Shown piece after piece: positions 1-7,319 of a stretch of DNA of 10,698 bases. Origin of the DNA: MedAcidi-G1 sp002294285. Lineage in GTDB: Bacteria; Actinomycetota; Acidimicrobiia; Acidimicrobiales; MedAcidi-G1. The position numbers were made by a program, and so were the translations under genes. A model generated the notes under the pieces. It was not told where the DNA came from and did not search any database. It worked only from the letters and a program-made list of their open reading frames with translations. Numbering within the stretch: the stretch's first letter is position 1; every line of letters begins with the position of its first letter. The stretch is taken from assembly GCA_963999645.1 (NCBI GenBank), contig CAXEUY010000031.1:1-10698 (forward strand), read 5' to 3'.

Positions 1-148
1 TGATTGTGACGATGAACTTGCTTCAATAGTTGCTAACGAAGCTTCTGCTATAGAAAATGCCTACCCAGTGGAAAGACTTGAAAAGCTTGTGAAACAAGGC
101 GGTATTGAAACAGATGAAAGTATGTCATCACCTAAAGGAGAAAAATGA
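1..148 (+). CDS. C-terminal fragment of a small protein, probably virulence_fact (PF13769-like) family
   Basis: An open frame enters from the left edge (first full codon at base 2) and ends at TGA 146-148, giving the last 48 residues of a protein. The fragment is acidic and helical, with a D-E-L-A...E-A...I-E-x-x-Y-x-x-E-R-L-x-x-L-V-x-x-G-G pattern. From memory this resembles the C-terminus of the roughly 100-residue proteins annotated 'virulence factor', which sit beside MttB, RamA-like and methylene-THF reductase genes in rhizobial and marine genomes. Their biochemical role is not known to me. The stop overlaps the next start as ATGA, so the two genes are almost certainly translationally coupled. 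The reading frame is clear. The family is a guess from a short tail and gene context; it could instead be the end of another C1-cluster protein. Confidence 0.45.
   Translation, partial: DCDDELASIVANEASAIENAYPVERLEKLVKQGGIETDESMSSPKGEK
134..140 (+). promoter_or_regulatory. Ribosome binding site of the methyl-THF:corrinoid methyltransferase gene
   Basis: AAAGGAG ends 4 nt before ATG 145. It lies inside the last codons of the upstream gene and supports the ATG that overlaps that gene's stop codon. Confidence 0.7.
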
Positions 149-1038
149 CTCAAACAATAATTAGCTCAGCTTCTAAGGAAGTAGTTATAGGATTTGGTCA
201 ACCTTTTGTAATGATAGGTGAGAGAATAAACCCAACTGGCCGAAAACTTCTTGCAGAAGAAATGAAAAATGATGACTTTACTCGAGTCGAAGCAGACGCC
301 ATTGCACAGGTAGAGGCAGGCGCCCACATGCTTGATGTAAATGCCGGGATACCTCTCGCAGATGAACCTGCACTACTTGCAAAAGCTATTCAAACTGTTC
401 AAGCCGTGACAGACGTTCCACTATCGATTGATTCATCCATTATTGAAGCTCTAGAGGCTGGCATTTCTGTTTATGAGGGAAAACCACTCATTAATTCTGT
501 AACCGGTGAAGAAGAAGTGCTTGAAAGGGTTCTACCTCTAGTAGCTTCCAGAGAGGCTGCCGTCGTTGCAATATCTAATGACGAAACCGGTATTTCTGAG
601 GACCCCGAAGTGCGATTTATGGTTGCAAAAAAAATAGTAGAGAGAGCTGCTGATCATGGAATTCCTGCTCATGATGTAGTAGTCGATCCTTTAGTTATGC
701 CAATAGGAGCCTTGGCAAACGCAGGAAATCAGGTCTTCACTTTGGTCAGACGACTTAGAGAAGAGCTTGGGGTTAATACCACCTGTGGCGCTTCTAATGT
801 AAGTTTCGGGCTTCCTAATCGACATGCAATTACAGGTGCATTTTTATCTATGGCTATTTCACATGGAATGACCTCCGCAATTATGAACCCACTTCATGAT
901 GAGGTCAGAACGGCTATCCAGGCTGCTGACGTTCTTTCTGGACAAGATGCTAACTGTGCTACATGGATAGATAAACATCGTGAATCAGATCCCTCAACTA
1001 GGGCTAGAAGAACTGGACGTAGAAGAAATCCGACATAA
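145..1038 (+). CDS. Methyltetrahydrofolate:corrinoid methyltransferase (MtrH/AcsE/MtgA-like)
   Basis: A 297-residue cytosolic pterin-binding TIM barrel. It should move a methyl group between a corrinoid protein and tetrahydrofolate; in this context the likely direction is methyl-Co(III) to THF. Visible motifs are GERINPTGRK (25-34), DVNAG (64-68), SIDSS (94-98), the Asn in INSVTGEEE (near 117), VDPLVMPIG (180-188) and GASNVSFGLPNR (215-226). D96, N117, D181 and N218 sit where the Asp/Asn residues that bind the pterin lie in AcsE-type enzymes; that mapping is by motif only. Length fits the roughly 260-300 residues usual for stand-alone family members, and there is no cobalamin domain, so this is not MetH or dihydropteroate synthase. 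The last 14 residues form an Arg-rich tail. The start overlaps the upstream stop (ATGA) and has a good RBS. The RamA-like gene follows after 21 nt. Confidence 0.92.
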   Translation: MTQTIISSASKEVVIGFGQPFVMIGERINPTGRKLLAEEMKNDDFTRVEADAIAQVEAGAHMLDVNAGIPLADEPALLAKAIQTVQAVTDVPLSIDSSIIEALEAGISVYEGKPLINSVTGEEEVLERVLPLVASREAAVVAISNDETGISEDPEVRFMVAKKIVERAADHGIPAHDVVVDPLVMPIGALANAGNQVFTLVRRLREELGVNTTCGASNVSFGLPNRHAITGAFLSMAISHGMTSAIMNPLHDEVRTAIQAADVLSGQDANCATWIDKHRESDPSTRARRTGRRRNPT

Positions 1039-1059
1039 CTCAAACAGAAACATGACCTT

Positions 1060-3063
1060 ATGGAAATCGAAAAAAAAGAAAGCCTAATTGTTTTTACACC
1101 ATCTGGTCATCGCGATTACTTTGAAAATGACATAACCCTACTTGAAGCTGCTAGAGCACTTGGTGTAGACCTTGATTCAGTTTGTGGTGGTCGTGGAATT
1201 TGTGGCCGTTGTCAGATTGAACCTACTTTCGGTGATTTTGCTAAACACACCATCACGTCATCTGAAAGCAATATCAGCGCTAGAGGTGATGTTGAAACTC
1301 AATATAAAGGACGAAAAAAACTTGAAAAAAATAGACGTCTTGCATGTTCAGCAAGAATCCTTGGTGACCTAGTAGTTGATGTTCCTCCAGATAGTCAAAT
1401 ACATAAACAAGTAGTTCGAAAAAATATAGATTTATCTGATTTACATTTAGACCCAGTTATTTCTCTGCATTTCTTAGAAGTAGAAAATAAAAATAGTGTC
1501 CCCTCTTCAAGTGAACTAATCAATGCTCTGGAAAAACAATGGAAACTGAGTGATTTAGCGAATGAAATTGTTGAAGATCAACTACCAACTTCTGATGGCA
1601 CTTTCACAGCAATTGTTAGAGACAAAAAAACGGTCGTTGGTATCTGGTCTGGATTTCGGGATCAAGTTTTTGGAATTGCAATCGACGTTGGATCAACAAC
1701 AATCGCAGGTCACCTATGTGATCTTCTTTCAGGAGAGGTTCTATCTAGCGCAGGAATAATGAACCCACAAATTCGTTTTGGGGAAGATTTAATGAGCAGA
1801 GTTTCATACGTGATGATGAATGAAAATGGTAAAGAAGAATTAACTGAAGCTGTTCAAGGGGCAATAGATAATCTTGTAGGAGAGTTGTGTGTAAATTCAA
1901 ATACAAAACGCGAAGATGTTTTTGAAATCACACTGGTTGGGAATCCAATAATGCATCACTTGTTTCTTGGCTATGACCCAACTCCTTTAGGTGTAGCTCC
2001 TTTTACTTTGTTTGAAGATAAGGCTATAGACATCCCCGCTGATGATTTATTTATCAATGCACATTCGGCGACACGCGTTCACGTCCTTCCCTGTATAGCT
2101 GGCCATGTTGGAGCTGATACTGCAGGTGTTCTTCTCGCAACAAAACCTCAATTAAATGATGGAATCAACCTGGTAGTCGATGTAGGCACAAATGCAGAAA
2201 TCGTATTATCAGGAAAGGGCAGAATTCTCGCAGCTTCAAGTCCAACTGGACCTGCTTTCGAAGGTGCACAAATTAGCAGCGGTCAAAGAGCAACTCCTGG
2301 TGCAATAGAGCGAGTCAGAATAGATCCAAAAGATGGAAAGGCACGCTTCAAAGTAATAGGAGTAGATGCGTGGTCAGATGAAGAAGAGTTTTCAAATGAA
2401 ATTTTAAAAACCGGTGTTACAGGAATTTGTGGCTCAGGAATAATAGAAGTTATTGCAGAATTGTTTTTAGCAAGGTTAATGACTGCAGATGGTGTTATCG
2501 GAGGAGAAGGAACAAATTCTTCAAAATATATAGAATCTGATGGAAGAACTTTTTCTTATGTCCTGTACGAGGCTTCTGATATTGACAAAAGAATCCTCAT
2601 CACCCAAAACGACGTAAGAGCTGTTCAGTTGGCTAAAGCAGCACTTTACGCCGGAATTAGACTTTTGATGGATTATTTAGAAACTGACCAAATCGACTCA
2701 ATACAGCTAGCTGGTGCCTTTGGTAGCCATATAGATACTATGCGCGCCACAATTTTGGGGTTAATTCCTGACTGTAGAAAAGAAAAAGTTTCTTCTGTAG
2801 GTAATGCAGCAGGATCTGGAGCTCTGCTAGCACTACTTTCACAAAAATCACGGCGCGAAATTCAGAAAACTGTTGAAAACATTGAAAAAATCGAAATTGC
2901 AACCGAACCCGCTTTTCAGGAACATTTTATTGAAGCTATGGCTGTCCCTCACAAAACCGCCGAATACCCGTTCCTTAACACATATGTTGATCTGCCGCCA
3001 AAAAGCGAATTAACTTCGCTAAAAAGAACAAGACGTACGCAAAGAAAGAAAAAAGATGACTGA
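1060..3063 (+). CDS. ASKHA-domain [2Fe-2S] protein, RamA-like reductive activator of corrinoid proteins
   Basis: A 667-residue cytosolic protein. The N-terminus is a plant-type ferredoxin domain with Cys42, Cys48, Cys51 and Cys96 (CX5CX2C...C), which binds one [2Fe-2S] cluster. After a linker comes an ASKHA ATPase-like region (DUF4445 type): IDVGSTT (208-214), GNPIMHHLFLG (294-304), VDVGTNAE (373-380), a TGPAFEGA segment (396-403), a GICGSG segment, and AGAFGSHID near the C-terminus. Proteins of this build reduce Co(II) corrinoid back to Co(I) using ATP after accidental oxidation. The archaeal RamA instead has C-terminal 4Fe-4S clusters; this [2Fe-2S] form is the bacterial type. ATG 1060 lacks a clear Shine-Dalgarno sequence and lies 21 nt after the preceding stop, so coupling is likely. 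The C-terminus is Lys/Arg-rich, and the gene overlaps the next one by 8 nt. Both neighbours are methyltransferases of the same pathway. Confidence 0.9.
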   Translation: MEIEKKESLIVFTPSGHRDYFENDITLLEAARALGVDLDSVCGGRGICGRCQIEPTFGDFAKHTITSSESNISARGDVETQYKGRKKLEKNRRLACSARILGDLVVDVPPDSQIHKQVVRKNIDLSDLHLDPVISLHFLEVENKNSVPSSSELINALEKQWKLSDLANEIVEDQLPTSDGTFTAIVRDKKTVVGIWSGFRDQVFGIAIDVGSTTIAGHLCDLLSGEVLSSAGIMNPQIRFGEDLMSRVSYVMMNENGKEELTEAVQGAIDNLVGELCVNSNTKREDVFEITLVGNPIMHHLFLGYDPTPLGVAPFTLFEDKAIDIPADDLFINAHSATRVHVLPCIAGHVGADTAGVLLATKPQLNDGINLVVDVGTNAEIVLSGKGRILAASSPTGPAFEGAQISSGQRATPGAIERVRIDPKDGKARFKVIGVDAWSDEEEFSNEILKTGVTGICGSGIIEVIAELFLARLMTADGVIGGEGTNSSKYIESDGRTFSYVLYEASDIDKRILITQNDVRAVQLAKAALYAGIRLLMDYLETDQIDSIQLAGAFGSHIDTMRATILGLIPDCRKEKVSSVGNAAGSGALLALLSQKSRREIQKTVENIEKIEIATEPAFQEHFIEAMAVPHKTAEYPFLNTYVDLPPKSELTSLKRTRRTQRKKKDD

Positions 3064-4600
3064 AACACCCCCGAGACGCAGAGCCGGAGGAAGAGAAGCG
3101 CGCCGAGCAGCAAGAGAAGAAAATACTGCAGGTAATTCAACTCCCTATTTGACACGCATGATTCCTCCTTATGAAATCATTTCGGAAGATGATCTGGCAT
3201 TGATTGAAAACAATGCTGACATAATACTTGAGGAAGTAGGAATTGATTTTCGTGATTACCCTTCTTCACTAGAACTTCTTAAAAATGCTGGTGCGAAAAT
3301 CGACGGGGAGAGAGTTCGATTTCCCAAAGGCATGTGCAGGGAAATAATTACCCGGTCAGCACCCGCAACTTATATCCAACACGCGCGCAATCCTTCAAAA
3401 AGTGTTCTAATTGGAGGAAATGCAACAGTACTAGTACCCGCTTACGGGTCACCTTTTGTATTCGATCTTGATAATGGGCGACGATATGCAAATATTGAAG
3501 ATTTTCGCAATTTCGTAAAACTTGCTTACATGACTCCACATTTGCATCACTCTGGTGGAACAGTAGTGGAGCCTGTCGATATTCCAGTGAGTAAAAGACA
3601 CCTCGATATGGTCTACTCACATTTGAAATTTAGTGACAAACCATTTATGGGTTCAGTTACAGCACCTGAACGGGCTGAGGACTCAATTGCTTTGGCCGAA
3701 ATGGTTTTTGGAAAAGATTTTCTAGCTGAAAACACTGTGATAACAAGTCTTATCAACGCTTCTTCCCCAATGTGCTGGGATGCAACAATGCTAGGAGCAG
3801 CGGAAGCTTACGCACGTGCAAATCAGGCAACTGTAATTAGTCCTTTTATAGTCGCAGGAGCCATGGCTCCGGTGACAGTTGCTGGCGTAGCTGCACAAAC
3901 ACTCGCAGAAGCACTGGCTGGTATGGCATTTATACAGTTAGTCAACCCAGGAGCACCAACAGTCTTTGGATCTTTCGCAATGTCTATGTCAATGCAAACT
4001 GGTGCCCCAACATTTGGAACGCCGGAACCAGCTCTTATGTTGTATACGATGGCTGCTCTGGCGCGTCGCTTAGGAGTACCTTTCCGTTCCGGCGGTAATC
4101 TTTGTGCTTCAAAAATTCCTGATGCTCAAGCAGCTTCAGAAAGTATTTCAACTTTTATCCCAGCCATTTTGGGTGGTGTCAACTTTATGCTTCATTCTGC
4201 TGGATGGCTAGAAGGTGGACTTTCTATGGGATATGAAAAATTTATTATTGATGCAGACCAGTGTGGTTTAGCCGCAAATCTCGTTAAAGGCGTAGATCTT
4301 TCGGAAAACGGTCAAGCATTAGATGCAATAAAAGAAACAGGACCCGGACAACATTTTTTGGGCTCCGAGCATACTCTCGCAAATTTTGAAACAGCATTTG
4401 CCGTTTCAGAGATTGCAAACAACGACTCATACGAACAATGGTCTGAAGAAGGCAGCCTTGATAGTGCCCAACGTGCTAACTCCATTTGGAAAAAAATGTT
4501 AAAGAACTACGAACCACCACCACTAGAAGAATCAATTGATGAAGCGATGCTTGATTTTATTGCAAAAAGAAAAAGCGAATTACCTGACGAATTTGCATAA
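3056..4600 (+). CDS. MttB-family (non-pyrrolysine) quaternary amine:corrinoid methyltransferase
   Basis: A 514-residue member of the trimethylamine methyltransferase family (PF06253), expected to move a methyl group from a substrate onto a Co(I) corrinoid protein. Family landmarks are LEEVGIDF (58-65), VPAYGSPFVFD (127-137), ASSPMCWD (235-242), FGTPEPALMLY (320-330), GGNLCASKIPDAQAASE (346-362) and the LGSEHTL segment (435-441). The frame is open throughout with no in-frame TAG, so it does not encode pyrrolysine. True trimethylamine methyltransferases carry pyrrolysine, while sense-codon relatives such as MtgB (glycine betaine), MtpB (proline betaine) and MtcB (carnitine) act on quaternary amines. 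The substrate here cannot be read from sequence. Residues 1-20 form an Arg-rich extension ahead of the barrel. ATG 3056 overlaps the upstream stop by 8 nt with only a weak purine-rich RBS, implying coupling. Length is normal for the family. Confidence 0.9.
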   Translation: MTETPPRRRAGGREARRAAREENTAGNSTPYLTRMIPPYEIISEDDLALIENNADIILEEVGIDFRDYPSSLELLKNAGAKIDGERVRFPKGMCREIITRSAPATYIQHARNPSKSVLIGGNATVLVPAYGSPFVFDLDNGRRYANIEDFRNFVKLAYMTPHLHHSGGTVVEPVDIPVSKRHLDMVYSHLKFSDKPFMGSVTAPERAEDSIALAEMVFGKDFLAENTVITSLINASSPMCWDATMLGAAEAYARANQATVISPFIVAGAMAPVTVAGVAAQTLAEALAGMAFIQLVNPGAPTVFGSFAMSMSMQTGAPTFGTPEPALMLYTMAALARRLGVPFRSGGNLCASKIPDAQAASESISTFIPAILGGVNFMLHSAGWLEGGLSMGYEKFIIDADQCGLAANLVKGVDLSENGQALDAIKETGPGQHFLGSEHTLANFETAFAVSEIANNDSYEQWSEEGSLDSAQRANSIWKKMLKNYEPPPLEESIDEAMLDFIAKRKSELPDEFA

Positions 4601-4608
4601 TCAATTTA

Positions 4609-4634
4609 TCCCACATTGTGGGAATGTTTCCCAC
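4609..4634 (+). repeat. Three-armed inverted repeat upstream of fhs
   Basis: TCCCAC (4609-4614), GTGGGAA (4618-4624) and TTCCCAC (4628-4634) are separated by 3 nt each. The middle arm can pair with the left arm (6 bp, loop ATT) or with the right arm (7 bp, loop TGT), but not with both. No T-tract follows, so it does not look like an intrinsic terminator. It overlaps the -35 region of the candidate promoter and could be an operator with two overlapping half-site pairs, or an RNA switch or processing signal at the end of the upstream transcript. The pairing is seen directly; the function is inferred. Confidence 0.6.
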
Positions 4635-4656
4635 TTCGCGGTATAACAGTTAAAAT
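4628..4656 (+). promoter_or_regulatory. Candidate sigma70-type promoter for the fhs block
   Basis: TTCCCA (4628-4633, 4 of 6 matches to TTGACA) and TAAAAT (4651-4656, 5 of 6 matches to TATAAT) are spaced by 17 bp in the longest gap of the window. Transcription would start near 4663, giving a leader of about 33 nt. An alternative -10 is TATAAC (4642-4647) with TGGGAA (4619-4624) as its -35, also 17 bp apart. Either choice puts the three-armed repeat over the -35 region. Prediction from sequence only. Confidence 0.35.
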
Positions 4657-4681
4657 AATTAGTCTTAAACAGTTGGCCATC

Positions 4682-4688
4682 AAGAGGT
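4682..4688 (+). promoter_or_regulatory. Ribosome binding site of fhs
   Basis: AAGAGGT containing GAGG, 7 nt before ATG 4696. It supports this start over later in-frame ATGs. Confidence 0.65.
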
Positions 4689-4695
4689 AGTCACT

Positions 4696-6393
4696 ATGTC
4701 TTTTCCTTCAGATCTAGAGATCGCACGTAAAGCAGAATTGAAACCACTGGGCATCATTGCTAAAGAGTCGGGTATTCCTGAAGAATCTTTGGAGCTCTAC
4801 GGTGAAGGTGCAGCAAAAATAAAACTTGATGCGATTGACTCTATGGCTAACAAACCAAAAGCAAAATATGTGGTTGTTACAGCTATAACGCCAACACCCT
4901 TGGGGGAAGGTAAGACAACAACAACTGTTGGACTTGGACAAGGGTTCTCCCATATTGGAAAACGTGCAACTATTGCTATACGTCAACCATCACTTGGTCC
5001 TACCTTCGGAATTAAGGGTGGAGCTGCGGGTGGTGGCTATGCACAAGTCGTGCCAATGGAGCTTTTTAATTTGCATCTAACGGGTGACATGCACGCTGTT
5101 ACAGCTGCACATAATATGTGCTCAGCAATGCTGGACTCCCATCTCTTTCATGGCAACGATCTTGGTCTTGACATCCACAACATTACATGGAGGCGTGTAA
5201 TGGATATAAATGATCGATCGTTAAGAAATACAACGATCGGACTAGGTGGCCGTTTAGACGGCATTCCACGCGAAACCGGATTCGACATTACAGCTGCTTC
5301 TGAAGTAATGGCAGCATTAGCTTTATGCACTTCACTAGAAGATTTAAGAAAAAGGATGGGTCGAATAGTCGTTGGGTATGACAAAGAAATGAATCCGATT
5401 ACGGCTGAGGACATCGAAGTCGCAGGAGCTATGACAGTTCTCTTAAAAGAGGCAATAAAACCAAATTTAATGCAAACGCTTGAAGGAACACCTGCTCTTG
5501 TGCATTGCGGACCATTTGGAAATATCGCAACTGGAAATTCATCAATAATCGCAGACCAAATAGGTATACATACAGGAGATTTCCTTTTAACTGAAGCTGG
5601 TTTTGGAGCAGATATGGGAGCAGAGCGTTTCTTTAACATCAAATGCCGATACTCAGGAATGGCACCCGATGCCGCTGTGCTAGTTGCGACGGTTAGAGGT
5701 CTTAAAGCACACTCGGGAAATCATCGGATAGTAGCCGGCAAACCGTTACCTGAAGCACTCTTAGCTGAAAATCCTGACGAAGTGCATGAAGGTGGCGCGA
5801 ACCTTAGAAAACAAATCGAAAACGTCCGGATTCACGGAGTTAGTCCCGTGGTTGCCATCAACCGCTTTCCTGAAGACCATGATGCCGACTTAGCGGCAAT
5901 AGCTGAAATAGCTAGTGAGAACGGGGCACGATGCGCAATAACTAACCATTTTTCAGAAGGCGGCGCAGGTGCAAGAGAACTAGCAGAAGTTGTCGCAGAA
6001 GCCACTGAAGAAAGTACTAGTTTCTCAGTCCTCTATCCCGATGAAATGGATATTAAGGAAAAAATCAGAACTGTAGCAACTAAAGTTTATGGTGCAGAAG
6101 ACGTCGAGTTTTCATCTGTCGCGTCTAAACAGATCGATTCATACACCGAAAATGGTTTTGGCAACCTTCCGGTATGTATAGCTAAAACACATCTGTCTAT
6201 TTCTTCAGACGCTTCTCTAAAAGGTGCCCCCAGCGGATGGACACTGCCAGTAAGAGAAGTAAGGGCTTCAGTAGGAGCCGGTTTCGTTTATCCAATCTGT
6301 GGTGAAATGCGCACAATGCCAGGTTTAGGGAAGTCTCCGGCAGCCGCTGGAATAGATATTGACGAAAACGGCCAGATCGTTGGACTCAGCTGA
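4696..6393 (+). CDS. fhs: Formate-tetrahydrofolate ligase
   Basis: A 565-residue cytosolic enzyme that interconverts formate + ATP + THF with 10-formyl-THF + ADP + phosphate. The family is usually about 555-560 residues. Visible are the ATP-binding loop TPLGEGKTTT (67-76), the block PSLGPTFGIKGGAAGGGYAQ (98-117), the segment NLHLTGDMHAVTAAHN (125-140), RETGFDIT (192-199) and GFGADMGAERF (302-311). The GGAGARELAE stretch (422-431) is preceded by Phe419, where many relatives have the pterin-stacking Trp (Trp412 in the Moorella enzyme, from memory). In this cluster it most likely runs toward formate, giving one ATP per methyl group oxidised, although a biosynthetic role is possible. It is first in the right-hand block, after a 95-bp gap with a candidate promoter and a good RBS. 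metF follows its stop after 1 nt. Confidence 0.97.
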   Translation: MSFPSDLEIARKAELKPLGIIAKESGIPEESLELYGEGAAKIKLDAIDSMANKPKAKYVVVTAITPTPLGEGKTTTTVGLGQGFSHIGKRATIAIRQPSLGPTFGIKGGAAGGGYAQVVPMELFNLHLTGDMHAVTAAHNMCSAMLDSHLFHGNDLGLDIHNITWRRVMDINDRSLRNTTIGLGGRLDGIPRETGFDITAASEVMAALALCTSLEDLRKRMGRIVVGYDKEMNPITAEDIEVAGAMTVLLKEAIKPNLMQTLEGTPALVHCGPFGNIATGNSSIIADQIGIHTGDFLLTEAGFGADMGAERFFNIKCRYSGMAPDAAVLVATVRGLKAHSGNHRIVAGKPLPEALLAENPDEVHEGGANLRKQIENVRIHGVSPVVAINRFPEDHDADLAAIAEIASENGARCAITNHFSEGGAGARELAEVVAEATEESTSFSVLYPDEMDIKEKIRTVATKVYGAEDVEFSSVASKQIDSYTENGFGNLPVCIAKTHLSISSDASLKGAPSGWTLPVREVRASVGAGFVYPICGEMRTMPGLGKSPAAAGIDIDENGQIVGLS

Positions 6394-6394
6394 A

Positions 6395-7267
6395 ATGGGA
6401 TCAAATCAGAAATCGAATAATGGACGTGAAAGGAAATCCATCCAACTCAGACTCATAGATGAAATGACCTATGAGTTGATTCCTTTAAAAAACGTTCATG
6501 AACAGGCAGAATTTCTTCCACAAGCATCAACTATTTCAATAACATGCTCACCTGCAAAAGATATTGAAGCAACACTTGAACTTTGTGAAAAATTTCTCTC
6601 AAAAGGACACAATACAATTCCCCATTTTGCAGCTCGTATGGTTGAAAGTGAAGAACATGTCACTCGTATTGTTAAACGGATAGAAACACTTGGAATAGAA
6701 ACTGTCTTTATTATCGGTGGAGATGCTGATCAACGTGGACCTTTCAATGATGCCCCTGGTTTGCTCAATTCATTTTTGGACAAAAATCCAACAATCAAAA
6801 CTATTGGTATTGGTTCATATCCAGATGGACACCCTTCGATACCGCCTGAGGCGCTTTCAGAAGCTTTAATCAAAAAACAAGAAATGATATATGAAAGCAA
6901 CCTAAATGGCTATATGGCAACACAGATGTGTTTCGAAACAGAAACAATCTCTGACTGGTTAGAGAATTGTAGAAAATCTGGAGTAACCCTTCCTTGCCAT
7001 CTAGGTGTACCAGGAGTTGTGGATATGAAAAAGTTGATTAACATTTCTCTTCGCTTAGGAGTAGGCATTTCCACTCGTTACCTAAAAAAGAATCGAAAAT
7101 CAGTTTTCAAACTACTTTCACCTCGTGGTTACAACCCAAACAAATTAATTGCTCCAATTTCTAGTCGTGCAGACGAATTAAATATTTCAGGAGTCCATTG
7201 CTTCACATTTAATGCAATTGACTCAACTGTTAATTGGCGAACAAAAGCAATTAGTCGTTTAATTTAA
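6395..7267 (+). CDS. metF: Methylenetetrahydrofolate reductase
   Basis: A 290-residue FAD-dependent TIM-barrel enzyme interconverting 5,10-methylene-THF and 5-methyl-THF. Motifs are YELIP (26-30, Glu27 matching the catalytic Glu of SFEFFPP in E. coli MetF), ITCSP (49-53), PHFAARM (76-82), IIGGDADQRGPF (106-117), SYPDGHPSIP (141-150), TQMCFE (176-181, Gln177 matching the folate-binding Gln), LPCHLGVPGVVD (199-210) and CFTFNA (269-274). The layout resembles actinobacterial MetF more than the E. coli protein. Beside MttB and the methyl-THF methyltransferase it probably supplies the oxidative direction from methyl-THF. ATG 6395 lies 1 nt after the fhs stop with a poor RBS, so it is likely coupled to fhs. 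An in-frame TTG at 6359 would add 12 residues overlapping fhs and looks less likely. The conserved core begins near residue 24, so the first 20 residues are an unconserved extension. Confidence 0.92.
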   Translation: MGSNQKSNNGRERKSIQLRLIDEMTYELIPLKNVHEQAEFLPQASTISITCSPAKDIEATLELCEKFLSKGHNTIPHFAARMVESEEHVTRIVKRIETLGIETVFIIGGDADQRGPFNDAPGLLNSFLDKNPTIKTIGIGSYPDGHPSIPPEALSEALIKKQEMIYESNLNGYMATQMCFETETISDWLENCRKSGVTLPCHLGVPGVVDMKKLINISLRLGVGISTRYLKKNRKSVFKLLSPRGYNPNKLIAPISSRADELNISGVHCFTFNAIDSTVNWRTKAISRLI

Positions 7268-7286
7268 TTTTGATGACCCGCTAAGT

Positions 7287-7298
7287 GGCGTTCACGCC
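7287..7298 (+). repeat. Short GC-rich hairpin in the metF-flavoprotein gap
   Basis: GGCG-TTCA-CGCC gives a 4-bp GC stem with a tetraloop, in the 52-nt gap 7268-7319. No T-tract follows and no convincing promoter is visible. It may be a minor mRNA structure or chance. The gap otherwise shows nothing recognisable. Confidence 0.25.
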
Positions 7299-7319
7299 TC
7301 GGATACGCAAAAATTAGGT

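Noticed and set aside
4601..4695. Intrinsic terminator or THF riboswitch between mttB and fhs.
   Set aside because: The hairpins are not followed by a T-tract, and the likely leader of about 33 nt is too short for a folate riboswitch, whose conserved core I do not see.
5215..5239. 8-bp inverted repeat CGATCGTT / AACGATCG with a 9-nt spacer inside fhs.
   Set aside because: It lies deep in conserved coding sequence (W-R-R-V-M-D-I-N-D-R-S-L-R region) and is short enough to be chance.
5148..5642. A 164-codon open frame on the minus strand inside fhs.
   Set aside because: It lies wholly opposite a strongly conserved part of formate-THF ligase, its protein shows no recognisable domain, and no RBS or promoter is evident. 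It is a shadow of the coding frame.
6359..6394. TTG at 6359 as the start of metF, giving a 35-bp overlap with fhs.
   Set aside because: The added 12 residues show no conservation I recognise, and ATG 6395 one base after the fhs stop is the simpler coupled start. It cannot be fully excluded because neither start has a good RBS.
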